Counted from the first letter of the stretch, positions 17,477 through 27,380 are shown. The stretch is 27,380 bases of DNA from Chara braunii (GCA_003427395.1 BFEA01000228.1:473934-501313); one strand, 5' to 3'. Notes: generated by a model from the letters alone, not told the origin. Translations and numbers: made by a program.

Positions 17477-18833
17477 CTATATTGTACTTACCTTTGATGT
17501 TTTCAACTCAAAGTTAAAGGTGTTTATGATAGTGGACCATTGTACTAGCTTGTTAGTTAGTCGTGGTTGCGTCTTGAGCCACTTCAATGTTTCATGTTCT
17601 GAGTAAACCTTGAAGTGTCTTCCCAACAGGTAATGCTTCCATGTCGTTAGAGCTTGTAGCGAAAGCAAACAACTTTCTCTCATAGGTGAAGTTAGCCACC
17701 TTCTCAGAGGCTACGCAGCAAGACATAATCTCAATAGGTTTATACTCTTTCCCATCATCTTGCTGCAAGAATGCCCCTATCCCATACTGACTTGCGTCAG
17801 TCGTGACGACGAATGGAAGTGAGGGATCAACAATCTTGAGAACAGGGTAATGAGTCAAAGCATATTTAAGCTTCTTAAATGATGACTCACTATTTGTCCC
17901 ATAGCCAAATAGTGTCTTTCTTTAGTAACCTCCTCATTGGGGCCGCTATACCAGAGAAGTTCCTTACGAACGTCTGGTAGTAGCTTGCCAAACCCAAGAA
18001 GGAGTGCAATCCAGTTAGATTCCTTGGCTTAGGCTAACCTCCGATCGCAACAATTTTCCTTTCTTCTAGCCTGAGTCCATCTTCATTCACTACATGTCCA
18101 AGATAGAGAACTTCAAACTTAGCAAATGCTGATTTCTTGGGGTTCAGTTTGAAATCACCTTGGCGTAACTTCTGCAAGACCATTCGTAGTTAATTCTCGT
18201 GGTCGTCCAACGTCTTACTGTAGACGAGGATGTCATCGAGATAGACAACTACGAACTGATCGAGCCACTCACAAAAACGATCGTTCATTGACTGTTGGAA
18301 GGTTGCAAGGGCGTTAGTCCAAAGGACATAACCACAAACTCAAAATGACCATACCCGGTTCAAAACGTCGTCTTGTGTTGATCCTCAGGGGCCACCTCAA
18401 TCAAGTGGTAGTCTGACTTCATATCAATCTCACTAAAATACTTGCAACCCTACAATTGATCAAGCAAGTCATCAATCTGAGGTAGTGGTTCTGCATTTTT
18501 GACAGATACGACATTCAACCCTCGGTAGTCAATGCATAGTCTGAGCTCACCTTCCTTTTTAGGCACAAAGAGTATGGGTGCGTTGTAAGGAGAGGAACTT
18601 GGCCTAATCCATCCCTTCTTTGTATGTTCCTGCAAATGTTTCTTTAGTTCTTCCAATTCCCGCGGGGACGTACGGTAGATCAGTTCTTTGGGAATCTTAT
18701 TGCCGGGAATAATCTTGATTGTGTGCTTTATAATTCTTTCGGTTACTCCCGTTGGTTCGGCTTGCAAGTTCTTATATTCATCAAGACGTTTTCTCAATAG
18801 AAAGAGGAAAGGAAGTAGAGCAGTCACCCACAT
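17477..18833 (-). pseudogene. Reverse transcriptase and RNase H part of gypsy pol, broken
   Basis: RT copies element RNA to DNA; RNase H removes the RNA strand. Open stretch 18833-18450 holds [19 protein letters not shown] and [12 protein letters not shown]. After a stop the next frame has YGHFEFVVMSFGLT and then the active-site motif VVVYLDDILVYS (around 18215-18260), which is intact. More stops follow near 18190, 18030 and 17900. The RNase H part reads VVTTDASQYGIGAFLQQDD (17858-17592) and HFKVYSEHETLKWLK (17683-17477). The gypsy-type order and the LDDIL motif identify it firmly. Stops and frameshifts make it non-coding. Confidence 0.92.
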
Positions 18834-18836
18834 TCT

Positions 18837-19255
18837 TTACGTTACCATACTCCGAAAGGCGGGTAAACTCGTACAATAGAAAGATAATGATGAGTACGAT
18901 CCAAACTTATAAAACAACTTGATTGATTTCATTTCTTCACTTTCTTTTATCCTTACGATTTTATCTTTGAGGTTGACTTTGGGGTCAACTTCCTCGTGCC
19001 AGTCCTTTCTGAAAATCAAGTCAAACGACAACTTCTTCTCCACGAGGGAGGTTACTTTATGCAATATTTTCTTTCCTTCCTTTGTCATGAGGTAGCATTT
19101 CACTTTGTCTACATATTGAGACACCGTGATGGTACTTTAATCAGCAAGCATAGACGTGATAGGGTTGGGTAGGTCCTTTACCTTCATTCCCAAGTGAAGC
19201 TTCTTTATTGCTTGCTCATAAAAATAGGACCTCGTTGACTGGATCAAGCAAAGCA
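18837..19255 (-). pseudogene. Retropepsin-like protease region of gypsy pol, broken
   Basis: Between gag and RT, where the aspartic protease lies in gypsy elements. The frame 19124-18837 contains SQYVDKVKCYLMTKEG and LSFDLIFRKDWHEEVDPKV, like the C-terminal half of plant retropepsins (LGxDWL-type segment). Upstream, the AIKKLHLGMKVKDLPNPIT segment is similar. The catalytic Asp motif is not readable in one frame: LLDP is in one frame and the following residues are in another. Confidence 0.6.
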
Positions 19256-19824
19256 CCAACTCATGTCCTTGCAATTTCCAGATCCGCGATCATTAATTCA
19301 CCCTTAGACTTTGCTTTCTTAGATCCATGTGGTCCTGCCATACCTTATGGGTAATTCCCATTTCCCCCCAAGGCTTCCGAGCGGCTATGCCAGGATGTCC
19401 TCTTCTTCAGTCCATTTCTAACTGCGCCTCCCTTGTTGGGCGCTACAGGAGTGACGTCACCTTTCCAGACTCGTTGCTGCTAGCTTGCTCACCCTCGTTT
19501 CCCTCGAGGGCCCCCCTCTCCATCGTCTCATCGTACAAAACAACAAGGAGGTGGTCCTGTCGTTTTTGTGTCCACAAAACTATTTTCCCCGTCCCACTAG
19601 TTTGTCCACCCTTTACTACACCGAAAAACGTACCTTTCACCTAGGAGGCTAGGAGGTCATTTGCCCCTGCCGCAACGCAAGATCATGAAACTGATGGTAC
19701 GTGTACTTACCTGATTTGGCCTTGGCGACCTGTTGACTCCGTATGGGTTCGGGAAGTGTCCGAGAGTAGATGTAGAGTACCTGATCATCATGCATGTTGA
19801 GACCAGGTACCTACAACAATTTAT
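19256..19824 (-). other. Gag-pol junction, unreadable
   Basis: Expected to hold the gag C-terminus and nucleocapsid. I could not identify a CCHC zinc knuckle. CCAAATCAGGTAAGTACA lies on the minus strand near 19706 and looks like a splice donor. Confidence 0.4.
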
Positions 19825-20691
19825 CTACCTCTCTTGATAGTGTATCGACAAAGGTCCATTGTCGTTGTCCAACGGTGTCTTTGCCCAGTCCCCAATAAAC
19901 TCAAATCCACCAACGTTCGCTTCCGACGGTACCAATGCCTTGGCATCTTCACCAAGATATGAGGTGCTGAACGCCACCTGACTATCTTCATCGACACGGG
20001 TAGTTGAGGAATAGGTTTGACTTTTGGTTATCCACAGCGAAAGGTTCTCTCCCTTCTTACTGGTGTAGGTGAACAACAACTTCATCTTCACCGTTTCTCT
20101 CTTCTTTGAATTCTCTGTCTCTATGGAACGTGGGGCTCACATAGCATCCTTCATCAATTTTGCTCCCTTCAGTTGTCCCTTCTCGTCTTCTTTATCTGCT
20201 TCCTGGGTTATTTTGTTCTTTCCCTCGACTAGATGGGTCATTGTGGAGAGTTCAACACTCAGCTGTTCCTTTTCCACAATGACACGATCCATCTTGGTTT
20301 CAAGTTCGGCTAGATACAACATGAAATCTTCGAACATGGATGTCATGCAGGTGTCTGATTCCAATTTGATTTTTCCTTTTATTTCTTCCACCTTTCTATC
20401 ATGTTCCCTTTTCACTTTCTCCTTCAAATAAACTTCCCTCTTCTTTTTCTCGACGTTTAATGTTTCTTCCAAATGAGCAATGATGTCATCCATTATCTGG
20501 ACGTTCAGTTCTTTACTATCTTTCTTAGAATTGGACGCTTCTTCTTCCTTCTCCTTCTGTTATTTTTTCCTTCTTCTTCTGTTCTTTTTTCCTTCTTCTT
20601 CTTTTGCTTTAGTCAGTTTTTCAAATTGCTCAGCCACAAACTGATTAAGGTTGGGTTCAGACTCGCATAACGACACTAATTGGCTTCTCAT
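19825..20691 (-). pseudogene. Gypsy gag, broken
   Basis: Minus strand. A possible start ATG lies at 20691 (MRSQLVSLCESEPNLNQF), followed by a Lys/Glu-rich stretch and a stop. A second open piece, 20493-20137 (HLEETLNVEKKKREVYLKE, LAELETKMDRVIVEKEQLS), is a long coiled coil. A third, 20091-19825, carries the capsid-like SLWITKSQTYSSTT, STSYLGEDAKALV and GGFEFIGDWAKTP segments. Coiled coil followed by a Retrotrans_gag-type capsid fits a plant gypsy gag. At least two frame breaks. Confidence 0.8.
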
Positions 20692-20703
20692 GAGATTGGG
20701 TTC

Positions 20704-20725
20704 ATTACAATTTGGTATCAGAGTG
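20704..20725 (+). promoter_or_regulatory. LTR end and initiator-Met primer-binding-site-like sequence, plus orientation
   Basis: ATTACA (20704-20709), three bases, then TGGTATCAGAGTG (20713-20725). The latter matches the complement of the initiator-Met tRNA 3' end used by most plant LTR elements. The orientation is plus, opposite to the gypsy coding region that ends 13 bases to the left. It probably marks the edge of a different or rearranged element. Confidence 0.55.
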
Positions 20726-20771
20726 ATATCCAGTTACCTCGCAGGCTGCTGATGATGACAACGAGTGAGGA

Positions 20772-20810
<39 letters not shown>

Positions 20811-20816
20811 AATGAT
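20772..20816. repeat. (GAT)n microsatellite
   Basis: Uninterrupted GAT units, followed by a GAT-rich degenerate stretch (about 20890-21020) of TGATGATCATT and AGGATGATT words. Confidence 0.95.
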
Positions 20817-21987
20817 GTGGAAGTCCTCCATGGAAGGAGCAGCACGTGCTGGGAACCGGGTCCAGCGTCCCTTATATTGGAAATACATTCATGATTGATG
20901 ATCATTCATGATCATTGATGATAATTTGGGATGATTGAGGATCATTTAGGATGATTTAGGATGATTCAGGATGATAGAGTTGATGATTGAGGTCGTGAAA
21001 TAGAGATAGATGATGACTAATCAGAATGATTGTCTACTCAACACTCAAATACTATCCTATCCCTAATTTCCTGTCTCCATTCCAACCAACCAATCACAAC
21101 TGAGCCTGTGTTGTGCACCAATCAGGCCTCTTCCTGGTCTCACACCCCAATCTGGCTCGGTTACAGGGCAGCGCTACCCACCCCAGCTCCGACCATCGTT
21201 GGCCAGATTGTAGCCATTAGTCAAGTTTGCAGATCGCCTTCCTTCCTCGGCAATCCCAGACCTCTATACAAAGCCTCAAGCTCCTACTCAAGCAGGTTAC
21301 AGGGCAGCGCCCCAGTGCCGACCAGCGTCTTTCTGGCGCAAACTCAACCTGACATTACACAAAAAGGCTCAATTAGGAAATTAGCTAAGCTAGAATGCCA
21401 ACTAGAAATCTAGGATCTGGTAATATTAGAATCCTGATAGAAAAGCCTTTTTGATGATGAAATTTGACGAGTACCCTGAGATGATCACAAAAATGATGGA
21501 TAATGATGAGGATACTGATGACTATTCCTCTCCACCCCTCCCCTTCCTCCATGTACTCTCCTCCTCTCCCCTAGTTTCCTGTTCTCCTCTTCTCCTCTCG
21601 CTGCCTCCGCTGATCTGAACCCCGCTATCAGTGTGAAGTTCCTATCAGCCCCAACGAGAGAGATAACCTCCCCATTCCCTTCTACCTTGAAGTAACCAGT
21701 TCCCCCAAAACATGTACCTCAAATCTAACACTCTGACCTAGTCTGCCTCCGCCAGGAGATAATGCGCCCCCATACATATCTCCCAGCCCCAGCCCAGATC
21801 AGCTCCCATCATCTGCGTCTACTCCCTAGAGGGCAATCACCTCCCACCTTGTGTTACCCCTGCGGAGTAGCGCTCCCTTCCTGACCGACCTACCTACCAA
21901 CTAGACCATAACCTATCTGGGCAACGAGAATATAATCACCAACACAGAGATAACTACTGTTTGATGAAAAAATGAATAAAGAAACCG

Positions 21988-21988
<1 letters not shown>
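20817..21988. other. GAT-rich and unassigned sequence with a short duplication
   Basis: GGTTACAGGGCAGCGC, followed by a CCGACCA segment, occurs at about 21160 and 21295. A plus open frame at 21030-21413 spans both copies but has no recognisable domain. Confidence 0.4.
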
Positions 21989-22036
<48 letters not shown>

Positions 22037-22114
22037 AAAGATTCAGATTGGTAGATGATGATGATGATGATGATGACGATGATGACGATGATGATGATGA
22101 TGATGATGATGATG
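21989..22114. repeat. (GAT)n microsatellites, two blocks
   Basis: Blocks at 21989-22035 and 22053-22114, the second interrupted by GAC units. They create poly-Ser, poly-His and poly-Ile frames that are not genes. Confidence 0.95.
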
Positions 22115-22726
22115 AAATAAAATTGGCGAAAAATAAGTAAGGAACGTTTGACTTGCGGTACCCTAATGGCACCGATGTGGAAGATTGACATGTCACTATT
22201 GCTGTAATGAAAGTAGAAGATGACAATGATTTCAATTTTCATGGAGAAGTCTGAATGACGATCATGAAGAAGATGAGGAAGCGAAATGATGATGATGACG
22301 ATCGTCAACAGTGATGGCGACCACCGGCAAAAAAGATGCGGGTGACGTAAATGACGAGCAGCTTGGATATGTGAAGACAACCAGCGACAATGTTGATGAT
22401 AAACCAAGGCTTCTGACGAAAAAACCTGCACAGGAGAAAACAAGAACAAAAGAACACAAGAATGAAGAAGAGCTCCCTTGATGATGACCTCGCCGACGAT
22501 CCTCCTGCTGTGATGATGCTCCAAGCTGGTCCAGCGGTCTCCACACTTTGGTTCCACGGGGCTGACTCCACTTTCTTCCACCGACGTCGACTTTCGCCAA
22601 CTCACTCGAGCGCTCCAGCCTCTATAAGGGCATTGGCTATGGAGTACTTGACATGGAGAGCACAAGGGAAATGGACAAACAACAACTTCCACCACTATTC
22701 TCCCTCTTCCACAATGCCTTAGGCCA
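22115..22726. other. No recognisable gene
   Basis: GAT- and GA-rich with open frames on the minus strand (to 22734) caused by low-complexity sequence. Confidence 0.4.
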
Positions 22727-23330
22727 GCCGCCACGTCAACCTGTGACGTGGATTGGCCAAGTGCTTGGATGCCACGTGTGCGTTAAGCGCTATCGCCAAA
22801 TCCTTCTATCCCCTCACAACATCATCATGCCAACGCGTCCCCACGCACTAGCTGTCAGCACCATGCCACGTGCATGAAGCCAGCACCACGCCATTCGCTA
22901 GTCGCCAGCGCCTCGCCGTCCGCGAGCAACCAGCGCCTCGCTCCTCTCAAGGAGCCAACGCCTCGCCACCTTCGAACCACCAGCGCCTCACTACCAGCGC
23001 ACAACCAGCGCCTCGCCACCGATGGCTGACCAGCGGCCCGCCAACCGCACGCTGCCAGCACCACACCTCCAGCACGCGCGTTGACGTCAGCATGTTCCGC
23101 CATTCCACGAGCGCTAACACGCACCCTTCAACAATCATCAGAAGAGCAGCATCTTGAAGACGCCTATTGAAGTGATATTCCACAAACGGGGAGATACATC
23201 GAAGTGCAACGTGGCAGACTGTGCTGCTGACGTGGCACCTGAGAGAGACTGGCAGAACCGCAAGTGGGAGCTGGCTTGGAGTGCTTACGTGGCACTGGAC
23301 AGAGAAATCGCTGCTGCCTTACGTGCTTAG
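22727..23330. promoter_or_regulatory. Cluster of ACGT-core (G-box/ABRE/CRE-like) sites
   Basis: ACGT occurs at about 22733, 22746, 22774, 22868, 23084, 23209, 23230, 23287 and 23321: nine in 600 bases against two or three expected. Several are extended bZIP/bHLH-type sites: CCACGTCA, TGACGTGG, GCCACGTGTG, GCCACGTGCA, the palindrome TGACGTCA and TGACGTGGCA. The last four fall inside the proposed 5' LTR, upstream of its TATA-like box. Confidence 0.45.
22880..23055. repeat. GC-rich minisatellite of CCAGCGCCTCGCC
   Basis: The 13-mer CCAGCGCCTCGCC or a close variant appears about six times at irregular spacing of roughly 20-30 bases. GC content is far above the flanks. No unit-length open frame was recognised. 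Confidence 0.75.
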
Positions 23331-24413
23331 GGCCATTGCTGACATGGATGTGTCCGCTGATTAAGGCAAGCGCTATAGCGCATGAAAGGTCTTCCACGAT
23401 TCATACCCCAAATTCGAGTTTCAGGGTCAGAGGCCCTGGCCAAGAAAGGCCAAGTTAGTTTCAGAAAAGTCACAGTCGGGCATCTTAGCAGTCAAGTCCA
23501 ATAGGCGCTCGACAAACAGTCACATCTTAGGGGCAAAATCATGTCTCATAATGAAAAGTCACGTTGGAAAGTCACATCCCACGAACGAAGGGCAAGTCCA
23601 TAGGCAAGAGTCGTGACCCAGAGGCAGGAGTCGTAGTCCACAGTCAAACCCATGTGTCATAATCGAAAAGTCGTGACTCAAAGGCCCAAGCAGCAGCACA
23701 CCGATGAAAATTCGGGAAGGTTCCAGGCCCTGACATTCGAAAGTAGACAGGCCGTGGGGATGTGGTACCGGAACCACGTCAAGCCCTAAGAAGCAGAGGC
23801 TGGCACAAGCTGAAGCTCGGTCCAAGACAATATAAGGACTGACAAGTCTCCTCATTCGGCAGATTGCTCATTCGCATGAGGTGTGAAAGTGTTGATGCAC
23901 TTGTGCGCTATTGTGAGGGGCGAAGCGCTGAGCCAGAGAGTTGCACTAGTAAAGGGAGAGAGAGAGGGAGCAGCTATAGCTGCCCAACGCTGGTAGAGGG
24001 AAGGCAGCCATAGCTGCGCCAGTGCTAGTAGTTAGTAGTAGACCTCAGAGGGGTTAGTAGAGTTAGCAGTGGGTGTATTCAGAGTTGATCCTTGAGTAGT
24101 AGAGAGTGTGAGTGCATGCTGGTAGGGAGAAGACACAGGGAGGTTGTAGACAGAGAGAATACCAAGGGAGAAGAAGAGAAGTGCATCGAGAGAGTTACTT
24201 ACCTGAGTGAAGAGACTGGATACTTGGGTTTGCGCTGTTGAGCGCCTGTGACTCAAACTCTTAATTGCTTGTATGATAATCTGTTGGAATTATGAAGTTG
24301 CGCTTACCTGGTCTTCACTTCTCTGGCCTCCAGTGTGAACTTTGTGTGATCTTATTCATGCATGGTGTGTGATTGTATACACTCATTGGTGGTGAACTAA
24401 GAGGTTCGTTGCA
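23205..24413 (+). mobile_element. 5' LTR of a plus-strand LTR retrotransposon
   Basis: The 3' end is firm: TTCGTTGCA (to 24413), three bases, then a primer-binding site. The last 127 bases recur at 26586-26712. The 5' end is inferred from TGCAACG at 23205, the exact inverse of the terminal CGTTGCA, giving a 1,209-bp LTR with 7-bp inverted ends. A TATAAG at 23831-23836 could serve as its promoter, with ACGT sites upstream. The 5-bp flanks (CGAAG and CGCAT) do not match, so target duplication is lost or the start is misplaced. Confidence 0.6.
23831..23836 (+). promoter_or_regulatory. TATA-like box in the LTR
   Basis: CAATATAAGGAC context, the best TATA match in the proposed LTR and about 580 bases before its end. 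Confidence 0.4.
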
Positions 24414-24416
24414 AAC

Positions 24417-24430
24417 TGGTATCGGAGTCG
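24417..24430 (+). promoter_or_regulatory. Primer-binding site, initiator-Met tRNA type
   Basis: TGGTATCGGAGTCG, three bases after the LTR end. It matches the complement of plant initiator-Met tRNA (TGGTATCAGAG) with one change in the first 11 bases. It primes minus-strand cDNA synthesis. Confidence 0.8.
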
Positions 24431-24910
24431 TAACTCGCTGCATCCACTAAGGCCGGCGAGAAGGGGAGATAAGAAAGAGAGTTGAGTGGGGAAAAGACTG
24501 ACGAAAGGGGGGGGAAGGTAGGATGAAGAAGAAGTGGCCTGTTGAGTTGTGATTACGTACCTGCTGCTGCGTTGGAGCGTTGGAGCGGCCGTGGAGCTTC
24601 AATGGAACGTTCACTGAAAAGAAGTGCATCCCTTAATAAGACCTGTATTGCTTGCTGAAATTGTTTGGTGTTTGGTACCACCCTGGTGTCGCTGCTGCTG
24701 GGCTGGCCAAAGTTGTCACATACTCGATTTGTCTAGAGACTAGCAACCAGTCCGCTCGCTAAAAAAAAAAGAGGGTCTATATCTATATAGTTTTGGGGAG
24801 GTATTCAGCAATCAGCAACAGTCAGACCCACTTGGAAGTTACTAGCTAGTGGTAGGGGTAGGTCTAAGTGGTGAGGAGGTGGAGGGTAATTACCTGTGCC
24901 TTTGATCACC

Positions 24911-26124
24911 ATGGATGACTATCCCATGTTTGCACTTTTGTCCCTGTTTGTGCTATGGGGACCACTCCTTCGTTTTATCTTTCCTCTTGGGTTTCAGAGA
25001 ACCCTTTTCTCACATGCAGTGTTGAGGTCTGGAAAGTCGACACAGGCCCAGACAGTTGAAGAACAGGCAGAGGTAGATTGCCGCCTGGCAGAAAAGAAGA
25101 AAGAGAAGGAGGAAGAGATAAGGAAAAAGGAGGAAGTAAAGAAGAAGTTGCAGGAAGAAAAAGAGAAGATGGAGAAGGAGATGAAGGAGAAGGAGTGGAA
25201 GTTGACGGAAGAATTAAAAAAAGAAGAAGAAGAAGGAGAAGGAGAAGAGGATGTGGGAGAGAGATTGGAAAGAAGGAGAGGTCAACCATGGAAGGAGCAG
25301 GCTGAGAGCAGCCAAATGGGTGACATTCGAATGCGCTAGTTGGAAGCAATGGACTGGCTCGGCCAGTTCGGGTTTCGAGAAGAGTTGCCAGTGGAGAGTG
25401 AGGAAGAGAAGGAAGTGTTCCTCAAACTATTGACGGAAGTGAAATATGAGGCAGAATGTTGGGGGAGGAGAAGAGAGCAAGCTTGCATAATTGCATGCCG
25501 CTAGAAAGGAAAAGAGAGTTTGATGAGAAGAAGAAGATGAAAAAGAAGGGAGAGAAATTGCAGAAGATGTTGCAGGAGCAGAAAGTGAAACAAGTCGCAA
25601 TAGAAGAGAGACTCACCCTCCTCACTGACACCCTCCTCCATACCAATGATCAGCTCGCTGTACTTCATTAGAGGCACAACTGGGAGAGTTTGCGGATACT
25701 TGGAACAATTTCCTCCAATAATGCCTCGCCACAGATTGACTTGCGGGTCCGCGATTATTTGGAACAGTTAGATGAAGCCCTCTGCGAGAGACTGAAAGAC
25801 CCTGCCATGATTAAACAATTGAAGATTGGTGGTGGGGGAGGAGATGGAGGCGATGATGGAGATGATGGGGACAAAAAAGGGAAGGGTCCCAAAAAGGAGA
25901 AAGACAGTGCAACGGAGAAGTCCAACCAAAAGATGAAGGTGAAGTTGCCTTGGACCTATACGGGGAAGAAAGAAGAAAGTATATTTCACTGGGAAGGTGC
26001 AATGGATACTTGTATGCGCAGAAGATTGCGTATTGGGACCGCGTGCTGATGGATAGTTCGTGCTTAGCGGGTGATGCAATGAGTTTTGCCATCTCCCTGA
26101 TGAAGGAGAGTGGCTGCACAACCA

Positions 26125-26161
<37 letters not shown>

Positions 26162-26593
26162 CACAACAGACACGGATCGAGGATTTCTTTAGGGCCCTTA
26201 GAGAAAGGTTTGAAGATAAGAATCTTGCCCGTAGGACTGAGTCCCTGATCTTAAACATTGGTGATCGTAAGTGGAAGTGTGCATCAACGCTCAAGGCCAC
26301 TATGGATGGACTTTTGCAGTGTTCGGACCATGGATAAACACCCACACAAGTTCTGAAGATTTCGCTTGAGCACTCCCAGATCCATTGAGAACCCAACTTT
26401 ATCCCTGCACTAAAGAAGAAGGTATGACTTATGAAAAGTTCAGCAAGATCGCAGTTGATCATGCTGGCTTTCTGCAAGAGGCCCAATACTGCCATTATTG
26501 GAAAGATCTCCAGGCAGGAAAGAAACGGAGAGATCGCACGATCTCAGGGTACGTAGCTGGGAAAGACAATCTTCTGGTCACCTTTGAATTATA
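24911..26593 (+). pseudogene. LTR-retrotransposon gag, broken by stops and frameshifts
   Basis: Starts at ATG 24911 (MDDYPMFALL). A hydrophobic start is followed by a long Lys/Glu coiled coil (EKKKEKEEEIRKKEEVKK). In-frame TAG at 25337-25339, after which the same frame continues (LEAMDWLGQFGFREELPVES). A frameshift near 25450 moves to KLQKMLQEQKVKQVAIEER, and another near 25670-25700 to YLEQLDEALCERLKDPAMI. Then come Gly/Asp-rich and KVKLPWTYTGKKEESIFHW segments, the capsid start. After a 28-T run (26131-26158) the capsid resumes: RIEDFFRALRERFEDKNLARR and EEGMTYEKFSKIAVDHAGF. It runs directly into the 3' LTR fragment. Order and motifs fit gypsy-type gag; pol is absent. Confidence 0.8.
26131..26158. 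repeat. Run of 28 T inside gag
   Basis: Interrupts the capsid coding between GCTGCACAACCACGATCC and ACTCACAACAGACACGG. Some coding sequence may be missing at this point. Confidence 0.9.
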
Positions 26594-26712
26594 AAGCTGC
26601 GCTTACCTGGTCTTCACTTCTCTGGCCTCCAGTGTGAACTTTGTGTGATCTTATTCATGCATGGTGTGTGGTTGTGTGCACTCATTGGAGGTGAACTAAG
26701 ATGTTCGTTGCA
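26586..26712 (+). mobile_element. 3' LTR fragment
   Basis: 127 bases aligning without gaps to 24287-24413, starting GAATTAT and ending GTTCGTTGCA. Includes the shared GCGCTTACCTGGTCTTCAC and GTGTGAACTTTGTGTGATC. Confidence 0.93.
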
Positions 26713-27345
26713 CGCATGCCTGCTGACGTCTTTGCTGACAAGTACTGTTTTCATTTTCCCCTCTGCATCTCATTACCTCTGCAGCAGGTTTTTCTAGATA
26801 CGGACGCATGATAAAATAGCCACACTAGAATTTCCCTGGACGTATGTGGCTGGCCTTCCAGTTGATCCTGGATGTATTGGACTGCAATTACATCCAAAGA
26901 TTAGTTGGGAACTTCAAATGTGACCATGCTCTGAGTGAATCAAAGATTACCTCTATTCTCCTACAGGATCTTTTGATTCTTTTCCTTTTCTTTTTTTGGG
27001 GGGGAGAAGCACAGAATCATTTCATTTCTTAACCATTATGGGATGCTGTTGATAATCATAGCAGGATAAGTTTTGAAGTCACAGCAACCCTTGAGTCCCT
27101 TTGGTTCTTCTGAACATTTTCCTCTTGTCTCCTTCCCTTGTCATCATCCCAAGAGAGTTTGATTTTCCAAACTCCCTTTTCAATTCCGAATACCTGTGAT
27201 CTTTATGTGGAACGTCCAGTGGACTCTGGGGTCATCCTTCAGCCAAGGCTTGCAGAAGATTGGTTCCTTAGGACTTTCTCTTCTTTGGCAGGTCATTACT
27301 TCATACCAAGTTCATACATCAGAGAGGAGCTGGTTCTCAGACCGG
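26713..27345. other. No recognisable gene
   Basis: Flank beyond the LTR fragment. Short open frames only; a G-rich TTTTTTTGGGGGGGAG stretch lies near 26991-27006. Nothing supported. Confidence 0.45.
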
Positions 27346-27380
27346 CACACACACACACGCGCACACACACACACACACAC
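27346..27380. repeat. (AC)n microsatellite at the window edge
   Basis: AC run with one CGCG interruption to the last base. Confidence 0.97.

Larger units (their letters stand above)
15662..20691 (-). mobile_element. Ty3/gypsy LTR retrotransposon, chromovirus-type, degenerate
   Basis: Reading leftwards on the minus strand the order is gag, protease, reverse transcriptase, RNase H, integrase and chromodomain. That is the gypsy order, not copia. All domains are recognisable but broken by stops and frameshifts. No 5' LTR was found on the high-coordinate side. A primer-binding-site-like sequence at 20713 faces the other way. The element is inactive. Confidence 0.9.
23205..26712 (+). mobile_element. 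Plus-strand LTR retrotransposon, pol-less deletion derivative
   Basis: 5' LTR, primer-binding site, leader (24431-24910), decayed gag and then only the last 127 bp of the 3' LTR. The repeated 127 bp differ at 7 positions without gaps (about 94% identity). A deletion appears to have removed pol, the polypurine tract and most of the 3' LTR. The junction falls at GAATTAT, which could have served as microhomology. Confidence 0.75.

Noticed and set aside
19327-19644. 105-residue plus open frame
   Set aside because: Antisense to the gag-pol region of the minus-strand gypsy element.
21913-22734. 273-residue minus-strand open frame
   Set aside because: Poly-Ser/Ile from GAT repeats plus unconserved sequence; no start context or domain.
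1-27380. CRISPR arrays, bacterial operons or phage genes
   Set aside because: No evenly spaced direct repeats with unique spacers and no prokaryotic gene layout; the content is eukaryotic.

Overview
The window looks like intergenic, repeat-rich nuclear DNA of a green plant or streptophyte alga. Four observations support this: degenerate LTR retrotransposons, two of them with primer-binding sites matching the 3' end of initiator-Met tRNA; plant-type spliceosomal snRNA sequences; a piece of plant mitochondrial-type small-subunit rRNA; and abundant microsatellites. The gag families resemble what I recall from Chara-type charophytes, but that is recall, not evidence. No intact long protein-coding gene is visible. 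The only candidate host coding sequence is a pair of phase-compatible exons on the minus strand (13998-14135 and 14485-14578) that would encode a Cys-containing coiled-coil segment.

Layout. 1-4200: a TG microsatellite, a short TTAA-flanked inverted-repeat element (226-413), a divergent U6 snRNA on the minus strand (869-979), and two blocks of diverged tandem duplications. 4200-6750: a strong miRNA-precursor-like hairpin (4239-4337), two tandem organelle-like tRNAs (Thr-GGU and Ala-UGC, minus), CTT and GA microsatellites, a mitochondrial-type rRNA fragment (6044-6308, minus) and a direct repeat. 7000-12700: more TTAA-ended elements, a decayed gag (9039-10314), a U2 snRNA gene split by a TTAA-ended element (10907-11264), two tRNA-derived SINE heads, and an odd T22G13 block between direct repeats. 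13300-14600: two near-identical tRNA-like repeats and the two exons. 15660-20690: a broken chromodomain Ty3/gypsy element on the minus strand (gag, protease, RT-RNase H, integrase, chromodomain). 20700-23200: GAT-rich satellites and a cluster of ACGT-core sites. 23205-26712: a plus-strand LTR element with a long 5' LTR, a primer-binding site, a decayed gag, no pol, and only the last 127 bp of its 3' LTR. The window ends in an AC microsatellite.

The parts do not work together as a pathway. The main connected observation is a family of small elements with TTAA at the ends and inverted termini starting ACCACC. It has at least three supported members here, one of which interrupts a U2 snRNA gene. 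No new defence, biosynthetic or signalling system was found.
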